A stretch of DNA of 6,874 nucleotides from Comamonadaceae bacterium (GTDB lineage Bacteria > Pseudomonadota > Gammaproteobacteria > Burkholderiales > Burkholderiaceae_C), in NCBI GenBank assembly GCA_947374505.1, contig CANCCE010000149.1, forward strand, positions 1 to 6,874, given 5' to 3'. Of this stretch, positions 1 through 6,262 are shown in pieces. Under the pieces are notes generated by a model. It had not been told where the DNA came from, did not search any database, and was given only the letters and a program-made list of their open reading frames with translations. Both the position numbers and the translations under genes were made by a program. Position 1 is the stretch's first letter, and each line of letters opens with the position of its first letter.

Positions 1-182
1 GCGACCACCAGCGGGCGCTGGCGGTAAGCGGTCAGGCCATCGCATTCATACGGGGTGGTGTCTTCGCGGTTCCATAGCAGCGCATGCTGTGGCAAAACCT
101 GCTGCAAAGCGGCAACCACCTGCGCTTGCCGCTCGGCGCGCTCTAGTGAGGCGTGCTGTTCAGAAAAAACGGGTGCATTCAT
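1..182 (-). CDS. glcD: Glycolate oxidase FAD-linked subunit GlcD, N-terminal part (cut by window edge)
   Basis: Reading the minus strand from the ATG at 182 gives 60 uninterrupted codons beginning MNAPVFSEQ, running off the left edge. Residues 42-60 (REDTTPYECDGLTAYRQRP from about residue 40) match the N-terminal signature of GlcD-type FAD-linked oxidases, the segment just before the PCMH-type FAD-binding domain. In this family GlcD works with GlcE and GlcF to oxidise glycolate to glyoxylate at the membrane; the partners would lie outside the window. An AGGAG ribosome binding site sits 8 nt before the ATG, which supports this start. The gene follows modA on the same strand with an 85-nt gap, so co-transcription is plausible. 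The FAD-binding domain itself is not visible. A related FAD-linked oxidase such as a D-lactate dehydrogenase is the main alternative, but the YECDGL motif favours GlcD. Confidence 0.88.
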   Translation of the reverse strand, partial: MNAPVFSEQHASLERAERQAQVVAALQQVLPQHALLWNREDTTPYECDGLTAYRQRPLVV

Positions 183-192
183 GTCAAAAGCT

Positions 193-197
193 CCTGC
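193..197 (-). promoter_or_regulatory. Ribosome binding site of glcD
   Basis: On the minus strand the sequence GGCAGGAGCTTTTGAC precedes the ATG at 182. The AGGAG core lies at a normal distance of about 8 nt and is the best Shine-Dalgarno site on the left side of the window. It fixes the glcD start. Confidence 0.6.
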
Positions 198-234
198 CAC
201 CAGCCACGTCGGGAAGCGACTGTTGGCGGGGCAA

Positions 235-256
235 GCTGCACTTTAAACCATGCAGC
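235..256. repeat. Short inverted repeat between modA and glcD
   Basis: GCTGCA (235-240) and TGCAGC (251-256) are perfect 6-nt inverted arms around a 10-nt AT-rich loop. They lie 11 nt past the modA stop, in the modA-glcD gap. No T-tract follows on either strand, so this is not a typical intrinsic terminator. It could be an RNA hairpin protecting the modA 3' end, or chance. Confidence 0.3.
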
Positions 257-267
257 CGGTGGGCTAT

Positions 268-1077
268 TCAGGGCGCACCAAAGCCATAGTGTGCAAAGGT
301 GGTCTGTGCGGGCGTGGCCAGCAGGGTTTGGGCAAACGCCGCCGCTGCCGGGTGCGCGCCGTTTTTAACCGTCACGCCATACGCCGCGCCCACCTGCAAA
401 TGGGCCGGCAAGGCCACCACGGCTAAGCGCGGCACCTCTTTTTGCGCGGCCACGGCGTTGGTGCAGTAGGTCAGAAATAGATCGGCTTGGTTGGTGTCCA
501 TCACCCAGGCGTAAGTGCTCAGGCCGGCCGGCGCCTTGAGCGAATCTGCACCGCCGGTGAGCTTCAAGGCCTTGGCGTCCAGCGTGGCGTATGCGCCGGC
601 TTTGACGCGGTCGGCTTTGCGAAACAACTCCCAGGCGTAGTCGCCTGCGGGGTCAGCCTTGGGCATGGAGGTGCCCAAGCGGACAGCCGTGTCGAGCAGC
701 GTGTCGAGGAAGGTGCTTGGAGAAGTCTTCAGGTTGGGCTGGGTCAGGGCGCACAAGCTGTTGCGCACAAACACGGCGGGCGCGCCCCAAGCCCCCGCAT
801 TGGCCAAGCGCTGTGGATGCTGAATGTCAGCCGAGGCAAAGACCAGCGCAGCGTCGCCTTTCTCGATGCGCTCACGCAGCAAACCCGACGCGCCGAAGGT
901 CAGCGCGATTTTTTGGCCCGTGCGGCTTTCGTAGTCACGCGCAATGTCCGTCATCGCTTCACGCAAACTGCCAGCGGCGAAGACGGGCAAGGGTTCAGGA
1001 GACAAGGCCATTTCAGCAGGCGCGGCGCAGCCGAGCAGAGTCGTTGCGGCCATTGCTGTCAGTAATAAAGGTTTCAT
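268..1077 (-). CDS. modA: ModA-like periplasmic substrate-binding lipoprotein (molybdate-type)
   Basis: The 269-residue product has a hydrophobic leader ending in a lipobox-like LLGC with Cys17, so it is probably a lipid-anchored periplasmic protein. The mature part reads as a type II solute-binding protein of the ModA family. It has FAAGSLREAM (33-42) with the first oxyanion-binding Ser at 37, FGASGLLRERIEKGD (61-75) with the second Ser at 64, FASAD soon after, the PAGDYA segment mid-protein, and a C-terminal YGVTVKNG stretch. Length fits ModA (about 250-270 aa). ModA captures molybdate or tungstate for a ModBC permease, but no modB or modC is visible, so this is an orphan here and the ligand is uncertain. 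The start has no clear ribosome binding site. It lies 10 nt after the stop of the VOC remnant, suggesting former translational coupling. Confidence is high for the fold and lower for molybdate as ligand. Confidence 0.82.
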   Translation of the reverse strand: MKPLLLTAMAATTLLGCAAPAEMALSPEPLPVFAAGSLREAMTDIARDYESRTGQKIALTFGASGLLRERIEKGDAALVFASADIQHPQRLANAGAWGAPAVFVRNSLCALTQPNLKTSPSTFLDTLLDTAVRLGTSMPKADPAGDYAWELFRKADRVKAGAYATLDAKALKLTGGADSLKAPAGLSTYAWVMDTNQADLFLTYCTNAVAAQKEVPRLAVVALPAHLQVGAAYGVTVKNGAHPAAAAFAQTLLATPAQTTFAHYGFGAP

Positions 1078-1087
1078 GTGGGGTCAC

Positions 1088-1204
1088 TTAACGAGGTTGC
1101 CTGCTCTCGTACACCCACTCGATCCTGTAACCATCTAAATCTAGGATATTGGCTGCGGAGTAGCGCGGATCGTCGTAGGACTGGCAGCTCAATTGGGTCA
1201 GCAA
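1088..1204 (-). pseudogene. C-terminal remnant of a VOC/glyoxalase-fold protein
   Basis: On the minus strand the frame ending at TAA 1088-1090 encodes about 38 residues, finishing YSAANILDLDGYRIEWVYE and then SRQPR. The YxAA(N/F)hxDxDGxxIEhV pattern is the familiar C-terminal strand of VOC (glyoxalase/bleomycin-resistance) proteins, including the Glu that is usually a metal ligand and the preceding Asp-x-Asp-Gly turn. The frame is closed upstream by an in-frame TGA at 1205-1207. I see no VOC-like sequence in any minus-strand frame between 1205 and the BLUF stop at 1269, so about two thirds of the gene is missing. There is no credible start codon, hence the pseudogene call. It ends 10 nt before modA, as a former operon partner would. 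The substrate of the lost enzyme cannot be told. The motif is short, so chance similarity is possible but unlikely. Confidence 0.6.
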
Positions 1205-1268
1205 TCACGCCAAAACTCAAACAGGGGACGGATGCCTCAGCTGACGATCCATTGGAATTTTGAATCAA

Positions 1269-1763
1269 TTACCGATAAGGTGATTGACGCATTTGATTGT
1301 AAATAGAGACAAAGCCACGAACACCGACTGACAGTGACCTTTTCTTGGCTTCTGCGGTCAACATATTCATCAATACGCCGGAAAGCGAGAAATGAATAAT
1401 AGATTCAATTTCGGCTGAACCAATAAAACCCATGGTCCAGTCACCAAAACTGCGGTTGGAAATTTCGTTTCGGCAGACAATATTCACTGCTGTATGCCCT
1501 GCAGCTTTGCTGATGTGATTCTCAAAAGTCTGGTGAATAGATTGCTTGGGACCTTCGAGAATTTGAATAAACCCCCCGCCATAATACATAAGCATTCCCG
1601 TGATGCCCGCCGCTAAGTTTCGACGATGTGCTGCTGCAAGTATTCGATCCAGTTGAATCTTTGTTTGAAGCAACGGGACTGCGACGCTGCAGTACAAGAT
1701 CTCTTCCAGCGATTCCGAGTTCGCTTGCGAAAGAAGGTTGTTGATGGCGGCGATGGCTGGCAT
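1269..1763 (-). CDS. Short BLUF-domain blue-light photoreceptor
   Basis: The 164-residue product carries a complete BLUF domain (about 19-113), which binds FAD and senses blue light. Key residues are in register with AppA: Tyr24 (ILYCS), Asn49 in the RRN segment, Gln67 in FIQILEGP, and Trp109/Met111 in DWTMGF. ITGMLMYYGG (54-63) is also typical. Flavin photochemistry therefore looks intact. The remaining 50 residues look like the short helical cap of PixD/BlrB-type 'BLUF-only' proteins. There is no EAL, GGDEF or DNA-binding domain, so it would signal through a partner protein not identified here. The ATG at 1763 is the only start that leaves the domain whole, although its ribosome binding site is weak. 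G+C is about 46% by hand count, against about 60% around it, suggesting acquisition. It is divergent from the RND operon and co-directional with the VOC remnant, modA and glcD. Confidence 0.9.
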   Translation of the reverse strand: MPAIAAINNLLSQANSESLEEILYCSVAVPLLQTKIQLDRILAAAHRRNLAAGITGMLMYYGGGFIQILEGPKQSIHQTFENHISKAAGHTAVNIVCRNEISNRSFGDWTMGFIGSAEIESIIHFSLSGVLMNMLTAEAKKRSLSVGVRGFVSIYNQMRQSPYR

Positions 1764-1847
1764 TGATAGCGACTGTGAATTAAAGCCACACGAAGGGTCG
1801 CTCGTTATTGGCCAGTTTACGCTTCAGACTTTAGTCGTGCTGATCAA

Positions 1848-1876
1848 TAGAAAATTAAAAAGTAGCCAATTATTAT
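1848..1876 (+). promoter_or_regulatory. Candidate sigma-70 promoter for the RND operon
   Basis: TAGAAA at 1848-1853 (4 of 6 to the -35 consensus) and TATTAT at 1871-1876 (5 of 6 to the -10 consensus) are 17 nt apart in the most AT-rich stretch of the divergent region. A start near 1883 would leave a leader of about 90 nt before the adaptor ATG. AT-rich DNA gives such matches easily, so this is only the best candidate by eye. Confidence 0.3.
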
Positions 1877-1895
1877 TACTATAACCATCCGTAAA

Positions 1896-1901
1896 AAGGA
1901 G
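1896..1901 (+). promoter_or_regulatory. Shine-Dalgarno-like AAGGAG in the RND leader, without a well-placed gene
   Basis: AAGGAG is the strongest ribosome-binding sequence on the plus strand here, but it lies over 70 nt before the adaptor ATG. The nearest ATG (1904) is only 2 nt away, which is too close for normal initiation. The frame it opens runs out of register into the adaptor gene to 2176 and encodes nothing recognisable. It may serve a leader peptide or be fortuitous. Confidence 0.25.
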
Positions 1902-1958
1902 TGATGGTTTACACCGATCGCTGGTTTTTGCATTCGAATAAACTCTGGCCCAACTTTG

Positions 1959-1973
1959 GAATCGAATCGAATC
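1959..1973 (+). repeat. Three tandem GAATC units directly upstream of the adaptor ATG
   Basis: GAATC is repeated three times without interruption, ending at the base before the ATG at 1974. The tract falls where the Shine-Dalgarno spacer should be, and inside the coding frame if the upstream TTG at 1956 is the real start. A gain or loss of one unit would shift spacing or frame by 5 nt. With only three copies it may simply be chance. Confidence 0.5.
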
Positions 1974-3077
1974 ATGCATATTTCAGTTTGGGTGAGTGGG
2001 TGGCTGCTTGTCGTTGGGAGTTCGGCGATGGCGCAAGAGAAAACACCCCTCCCGGCGCCCAAAGCCAAACCATCGTTGACAGTGACGACCGGCCTGCCGA
2101 CAACCCAAGTGATGCTCGCCAGGTTGCAGGCCAACGGTTCCTTAGCCGCATGGCAAGAAGCGGTGGTGGGGGCTGAGGCGAATGGCTTGAAGATCACGGA
2201 AGTGCGTGTCAATGTCGGCGACCGGGTACAGCGCGGTGATGTGTTGGCCACCCTGCAAAGCGACACGTTGCGCGCAGAACTGGCGCAGGCCGAAGGCAGT
2301 TTGGCCGAGGCGACGGCCAATGCGCAGGAAACCAAGGTTCAGGCTGAACGTGCGCGCTCTTTGCAGCAGCAAGGCTTTTTCAGCAACGCGCAGCTGAGCC
2401 AAGCCTTGGCCACCGAGGCGTCTGCGCAAGCGAGGGTTCAGTCGGCGCGGGCGATGGTGCAACTGCAGCAACTGCGCGTGGCGCAAACCGTGGTCAAAGC
2501 GCCCGATGCGGGCGTTATTTCAGCGCGGCAAGCCACGGTGGGCAGCGTGGTGGCGGCGGGCACAGAATTGTTTCGCTTGATTCGGCAAGGCCGACTCGAG
2601 TGGCGCGCTGAGGTGACGGCGGCTGACATTGGCCGGGTTCAAGTCGGTGCGACTGTGCAGGTCACAGCAGCCAGTGGCCAGGTGTTGCGCGGCAAGGTCC
2701 GCATGGTGGCCCCTTCGGTTGACGCGCAAACCCGCAACGCCTTGGTCTATGTGGACCTGCCCGCGGTCACGGGCACTGCCCGTGCGGGCATGTACGCACA
2801 AGGTGAGATCATGCTCGGCCAGAGCCAAGCCATGACAGTTCCCCAAACGGCGGTGGTGGTGCGCGATGGTTTCAGCTACGTCTACACCGTGGGAGCAGAC
2901 CAAAAAGTCAGCCAGATCAAGGTGCGTACCGGGCGGTTAAACGCCGACCGTCTGGAGGTGCAAAGCGGTTTGTCGCCCGATGCGCGGGTGGTGTTCAGTG
3001 GTGGGGCGTTCTTGAACCATGGCGACACGGTGCGCGTGGTGCCGGCCGATCCAACGCCAGCCTCCGCCGCCAAGTAA
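1974..3077 (+). CDS. RND efflux periplasmic adaptor subunit (membrane fusion protein, HlyD/AcrA family)
   Basis: The 367-residue product begins with a Sec-type signal peptide (MHISVWVSGW onward) with a likely cut after AMA at residue 20. No Cys follows, so it is not a lipoprotein. Domains in order: first lipoyl half (about 61-95, with VNVGDRVQRGDVLATL); a long Ala/Gln/Glu-rich coiled-coil hairpin (about 100-172); second lipoyl half with KAPDAGVI and GSVVAAGTELFRLI (about 172-203); beta-barrel (about 207-263, LEWRAEVTAADIGRV); and the membrane-proximal domain to the end. Such adaptors bridge the inner-membrane pump and an outer-membrane channel. The frame also opens at TTG 1956, which would add six residues including an Arg and could improve the signal-peptide N-region. 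I chose the ATG at 1974, though neither start has a good ribosome binding site. The permease gene follows 8 nt after the stop, so the two form an operon. Confidence 0.92.
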   Translation: MHISVWVSGWLLVVGSSAMAQEKTPLPAPKAKPSLTVTTGLPTTQVMLARLQANGSLAAWQEAVVGAEANGLKITEVRVNVGDRVQRGDVLATLQSDTLRAELAQAEGSLAEATANAQETKVQAERARSLQQQGFFSNAQLSQALATEASAQARVQSARAMVQLQQLRVAQTVVKAPDAGVISARQATVGSVVAAGTELFRLIRQGRLEWRAEVTAADIGRVQVGATVQVTAASGQVLRGKVRMVAPSVDAQTRNALVYVDLPAVTGTARAGMYAQGEIMLGQSQAMTVPQTAVVVRDGFSYVYTVGADQKVSQIKVRTGRLNADRLEVQSGLSPDARVVFSGGAFLNHGDTVRVVPADPTPASAAK

Positions 3078-3085
3078 AGCCCGTC

Positions 3086-6000
3086 ATGCTCAACGTCTCT
3101 TCTTGGTCGATCCGCAACCCTATCCCTGCGGTCATGTTGTTTGTGCTGCTGACGGTGGCGGGCTTCATTGCGTTTGGTTCGATGAAAGTGCAAAACTTTC
3201 CGGATCTGGATTTGCCGACCATCAGCGTCACCGCCAGCTTGCCTGGCGCTGCGCCTGCGCAGTTAGAAACCGATGTGGCCCGCAAGCTTGAAAACGCGCT
3301 GGCCCCCTTGCAGGGCTTGAAGCACATCACCACCAAAGTGCAAGACGGCACGGTCTCCATCACCGCCGAGTTTCGCTTAGAGAAGCCAGTGCAAGAAGCG
3401 GTGGACGATGTGCGCTCGGCGATTCAAGGCGTGCGCGCCGATTTACCCGGCGACCTGCGCGACCCGATTGTGCAAAAAATCAATTTGGCGGGCACACCGG
3501 TGCTGGCCTACACGGTGCGCTCCAGCCGCATGGACGACGAAGCTCTGTCTTGGTTAGTGGACAACGAGATCACCCGCAAACTTCTGTCCTTGCGCGGCGT
3601 GGGCGCGGTCAATCGCGTTGGCGGCGTGACGCGGGAGGTGCGCATTGCGCTCGATGTGAACCGCTTGCAAGCCCTGGGCATCACTGCGTATGAGGTGTCT
3701 CGCCAACTTAAACAAGTGCAGCAAGAAGGCTCGGGCGGCCGCATGGACTTAGGCGCCGGCGAGCAGCCCGTGCGCATGCTGGCCACCGTCAAGACCGCAC
3801 AAGAGGTCGGGCAGATCGAGCTGGCCACGTCACGCGGCGGACGCGTGCGGCTCGACCAAGTGGCCACCGTCAGCGATACCTTGGCTGAGTTGCGCTCGGC
3901 TGCGAGTTTGAACGGCAAGCCCGTGGTCGGCTTTGAAGTGGTCCGCAGCCGCGGCGAAAGTGAAGTGGCCGTAGGCCGTTTGGTGCGCCAAGCCTTGGCC
4001 GATTTCCAGCTGAAAAATCCCGATATCGAGCTCACTGAAGCCTTTGACTTTGTGACCCCGGTGGAGGAAGAGTACACCGGCTCTTTGCATCTGCTGTATG
4101 AAGGCGCGATTTTGGCGGTGTTGGTGGTGTGGCTGTTCTTGCGGGACTTTCGTGCCACGTTTGTCTCGGCGGTGGCGTTGCCGTTGTCCGTGATTCCAGC
4201 GTTCATTGGCATGGCTTTTCTGGGCTTTTCGATCAACGTGGTCACGCTGCTGGCGCTGTCGCTGGTGATTGGTATTTTGGTCGACGACGCGATTGTGGAG
4301 GTCGAGAACATCGTGCGCCATTTGCGCATGGGCAAGACCCCTTACCAAGCCGCCATGGAGGCAGCCGACGAGATCGGCTTGGCCGTCATCGCCACCACCT
4401 TCACGTTGATCGCGGTGTTTTTGCCCACCGCTTTCATGTCTGGCATTCCGGGCAAGTTCTTCAAACAGTTTGGCTGGACAACATCACTCGCGGTGTTTGC
4501 CTCCTTGGTGGTGGCGCGGGTGCTCACCCCCATGATGGCGGCCTACATCATGAAGCCCATCACCAGCGCAGCGCACGAACCGCGCTGGCTGACCCGCTAC
4601 ATGGGCTGGGTGGCTTGGTGCACACGGCACCGCTTGGTGACCATCGTGCTGGCGCTGCTTTTTTTCGTCGGCTCCATCATGCTGGTGCCGCTCTTGCCCA
4701 AGGGCTTTATCCCGCCTGACGACAATTCGCAAACGCAGGTCTACGTCGAGCTGCCCCCGGGCTCCACCCTTCAGCAGACACAAGCCAGCGCGGAAAAAGC
4801 ACGCTTACTGCTGATGCAACTGGCCGATATCAAAAGCATTTACACCACCATCGGCGGCGGCAGTGCGGGTACGGATCCATTCACGGGTGGCGGTGCCGCA
4901 GAGGTCCGTAAAGCGACGCTGACGATTCAGCTCAGCGAGCGCGGCACCCGACCGCGCAAGCAAGTGATTGAGGACCACATTCGCACCGCGCTGCAGCCAT
5001 TGCCGGGTGTGCGCACCAAGGTCGGACTCGGCGGTTCGGGCGAGAAATATGTGTTGGTACTCACCGGCGAAGACGCTGTGGCTTTGCAAAGCACCGCCAT
5101 GGCGGTAGAAAAAGACCTGCGCACCATCGAAGGCTTGGGCTCCATCGCCTCAACCGCCAGCATGGTGCGCCCCGAAATCGCGGTGCGCCCTGACTTTGCC
5201 AAAGCCGCTGATCTGGGTGTGACCAGCGCCGCCATCAGCGACACCTTGCGTGTGGCAACTTTGGGCGACTACGACGCGGCCTTGCCAAAATTGAACTTGT
5301 CACAGCGCCAAGTGCCGATCGTCGTCAAGCTCAATGCCGATGCACGCAAAGATTTGTCGGTGCTTGAGCGCTTGATGGTGCCCGGCAGCCGCGGTCCGGT
5401 CATGCTCTCCCAAGTGGCCAGCATTGAGGTGGCCGGAGGCCCGGCGGTGATCGACCGTTATGACCGCCAGCGCAACGTCAATTTCGAGATTGAGCTGTCA
5501 GGCATGCCCCTTGGCAACGTGACGCAAGCGGTGCAAAAACTGCCATCGTTGCAGAGCATGCCGCCGGGCGTGAAGATCGTTGAAGTCGGCGACGCCGAAG
5601 TCATGGGCGAACTCTTTGCCAGCTTTGGCTTGGCCATGATGATTGGCGTGCTGTGCATTTACATTGTGCTGGTGCTGTTGTTCAAAGGCTTTTTGCATCC
5701 GGTGACGATTTTGGCGGCGCTGCCTTTGTCGCTTGGTGGCGCTTTTGTGGGTTTGCTGCTGGCGCAAAAAAGTTTCTCTATGCCGTCGCTGATTGGCTTG
5801 ATCATGCTCATGGGCATTGCCACCAAAAACTCCATCTTGCTGGTGGAGTACGCCATTGAAGCGCGGCGCGGTCACCCGGCGACAGAAGGTCAGCCCGCCG
5901 TGCCCGGCATGAACCGTTGGGACGCCTTGATGGACGCTTGCCACAAACGGGCCCGACCGATTGTGATGACCACCATCGCTATGGGTGCCGGCATGATGCC

Positions 6001-6178
6001 GATTGCGCTGGGCTGGGGCAGTGCGGACACCAGCTTTCGCTCACCCATGGCGATTGCCGTGATTGGCGGCTTGATCACCAGTACCGTGCTCAGCCTGTTG
6101 GTGATTCCGGTGGTCTTCACCTACTTGGATGATTTAGGCCTCTGGGCTGGACGCCAGTACCGTCGTTGGAATCATTGA
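3086..6178 (+). CDS. RND multidrug efflux permease, HAE1/AcrB type
   Basis: The 1030-residue product has the standard RND plan. TM1 lies at about 14-31. A first porter/docking loop contains FPDLDLPTISV and SLPGAAPAQLE. TM2-TM6 span about 337-490, TM7 about 516-538, then comes a second periplasmic loop, and TM8-TM12 span about 843-1013. The proton-relay residues are intact: Asp400-Asp401 in GILVDDAIVEVEN (TM4) and Lys914 in GIATKNSILLVEY (TM10), equivalent to Asp407/Asp408 and Lys940 of AcrB. It should work as a proton-driven drug/H+ antiporter trimer with the adaptor just upstream. The two-Asp TM4 fits the HAE1 drug-pump class rather than the heavy-metal class. Substrates cannot be predicted. 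No outer-membrane factor gene follows. The ATG is 8 nt after the adaptor stop with only a weak ribosome binding site, which suggests translational coupling. Confidence 0.95.
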   Translation: MLNVSSWSIRNPIPAVMLFVLLTVAGFIAFGSMKVQNFPDLDLPTISVTASLPGAAPAQLETDVARKLENALAPLQGLKHITTKVQDGTVSITAEFRLEKPVQEAVDDVRSAIQGVRADLPGDLRDPIVQKINLAGTPVLAYTVRSSRMDDEALSWLVDNEITRKLLSLRGVGAVNRVGGVTREVRIALDVNRLQALGITAYEVSRQLKQVQQEGSGGRMDLGAGEQPVRMLATVKTAQEVGQIELATSRGGRVRLDQVATVSDTLAELRSAASLNGKPVVGFEVVRSRGESEVAVGRLVRQALADFQLKNPDIELTEAFDFVTPVEEEYTGSLHLLYEGAILAVLVVWLFLRDFRATFVSAVALPLSVIPAFIGMAFLGFSINVVTLLALSLVIGILVDDAIVEVENIVRHLRMGKTPYQAAMEAADEIGLAVIATTFTLIAVFLPTAFMSGIPGKFFKQFGWTTSLAVFASLVVARVLTPMMAAYIMKPITSAAHEPRWLTRYMGWVAWCTRHRLVTIVLALLFFVGSIMLVPLLPKGFIPPDDNSQTQVYVELPPGSTLQQTQASAEKARLLLMQLADIKSIYTTIGGGSAGTDPFTGGGAAEVRKATLTIQLSERGTRPRKQVIEDHIRTALQPLPGVRTKVGLGGSGEKYVLVLTGEDAVALQSTAMAVEKDLRTIEGLGSIASTASMVRPEIAVRPDFAKAADLGVTSAAISDTLRVATLGDYDAALPKLNLSQRQVPIVVKLNADARKDLSVLERLMVPGSRGPVMLSQVASIEVAGGPAVIDRYDRQRNVNFEIELSGMPLGNVTQAVQKLPSLQSMPPGVKIVEVGDAEVMGELFASFGLAMMIGVLCIYIVLVLLFKGFLHPVTILAALPLSLGGAFVGLLLAQKSFSMPSLIGLIMLMGIATKNSILLVEYAIEARRGHPATEGQPAVPGMNRWDALMDACHKRARPIVMTTIAMGAGMMPIALGWGSADTSFRSPMAIAVIGGLITSTVLSLLVIPVVFTYLDDLGLWAGRQYRRWNH

Positions 6179-6208
6179 CCCAAAGAAGGCGCCGTGCTGC
6201 TTCGGCTT

Positions 6209-6238
6209 TAAGTGCCCGACATTATCTTGGGCCTTTTT
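6209..6238 (+). terminator. Possible weak intrinsic terminator after the RND permease
   Basis: GCCC (6214-6217) can pair with GGGC (6229-6232) around an 11-nt loop, with poorer pairing outward (AAG with TTT). CTTTTT follows at once, at 6233-6238. The stem is only 4 bp of solid pairing, so termination would be inefficient. It lies 30-60 nt past the permease stop and before the MFS start, where a terminator would be expected. Confidence 0.35.
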
Positions 6239-6262
6239 AAATCCAACTTTCCAGGATTGACC

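Larger units (their letters stand above)
1764..1973. promoter_or_regulatory. AT-rich divergent intergenic region between BLUF and the RND operon
   Basis: This 210-nt region must hold the promoters of the BLUF gene (leftward) and the adaptor-permease operon (rightward). By hand count 1801-1920 is about 37% G+C, well below the rest of the window. It has short dyads: AGCGAC at 1768-1773 with GTCGCT at 1797-1802, ATTGGC at 1807-1812 with GCCAAT at 1865-1870, and GACT-TT-AGTC near 1837. Any of these could be an operator, but none is long enough to assign to a regulator. No regulator gene (TetR, LysR, MarR or two-component) adjoins the operon in this window. Confidence 0.5.

Noticed and set aside
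487..1065. 192-codon open frame on the plus strand opposite modA
   Set aside because: It is antisense to a clear ModA-like gene, has no recognisable domain, and reflects high G+C keeping the opposite frame open.
1074..1268. 64-codon minus-strand frame across the VOC remnant
   Set aside because: It is in a different frame from the VOC motif and shows no recognisable sequence. The VOC-like residues are in the frame ending at 1088.
1901..2176. Plus-strand frame starting near AAGGAG and overlapping the adaptor gene
   Set aside because: It has no recognisable domain, is out of frame with the well-supported adaptor and its signal peptide, and has too short a Shine-Dalgarno spacing. Kept only as a possible leader signal.
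1844..2335. 163-codon minus-strand frame across the divergent region and adaptor start
   Set aside because: It overlaps the adaptor gene and the AT-rich promoter region, has low-complexity Ser/Ala composition and no family resemblance.
3508..4335. 275-codon open frame on the minus strand within the RND permease
   Set aside because: The composition is Ser/Thr/Arg-rich with no domain, as expected of the antisense frame of a G+C-rich membrane protein gene. The plus-strand permease is unambiguous.
4846..4905. Glycine-rich stretch in the second periplasmic loop of the permease, considered as an insertion or repeat
   Set aside because: Gly-rich segments occur at this position in many HAE1 permeases, and the reading frame and length (1030 aa) are normal.
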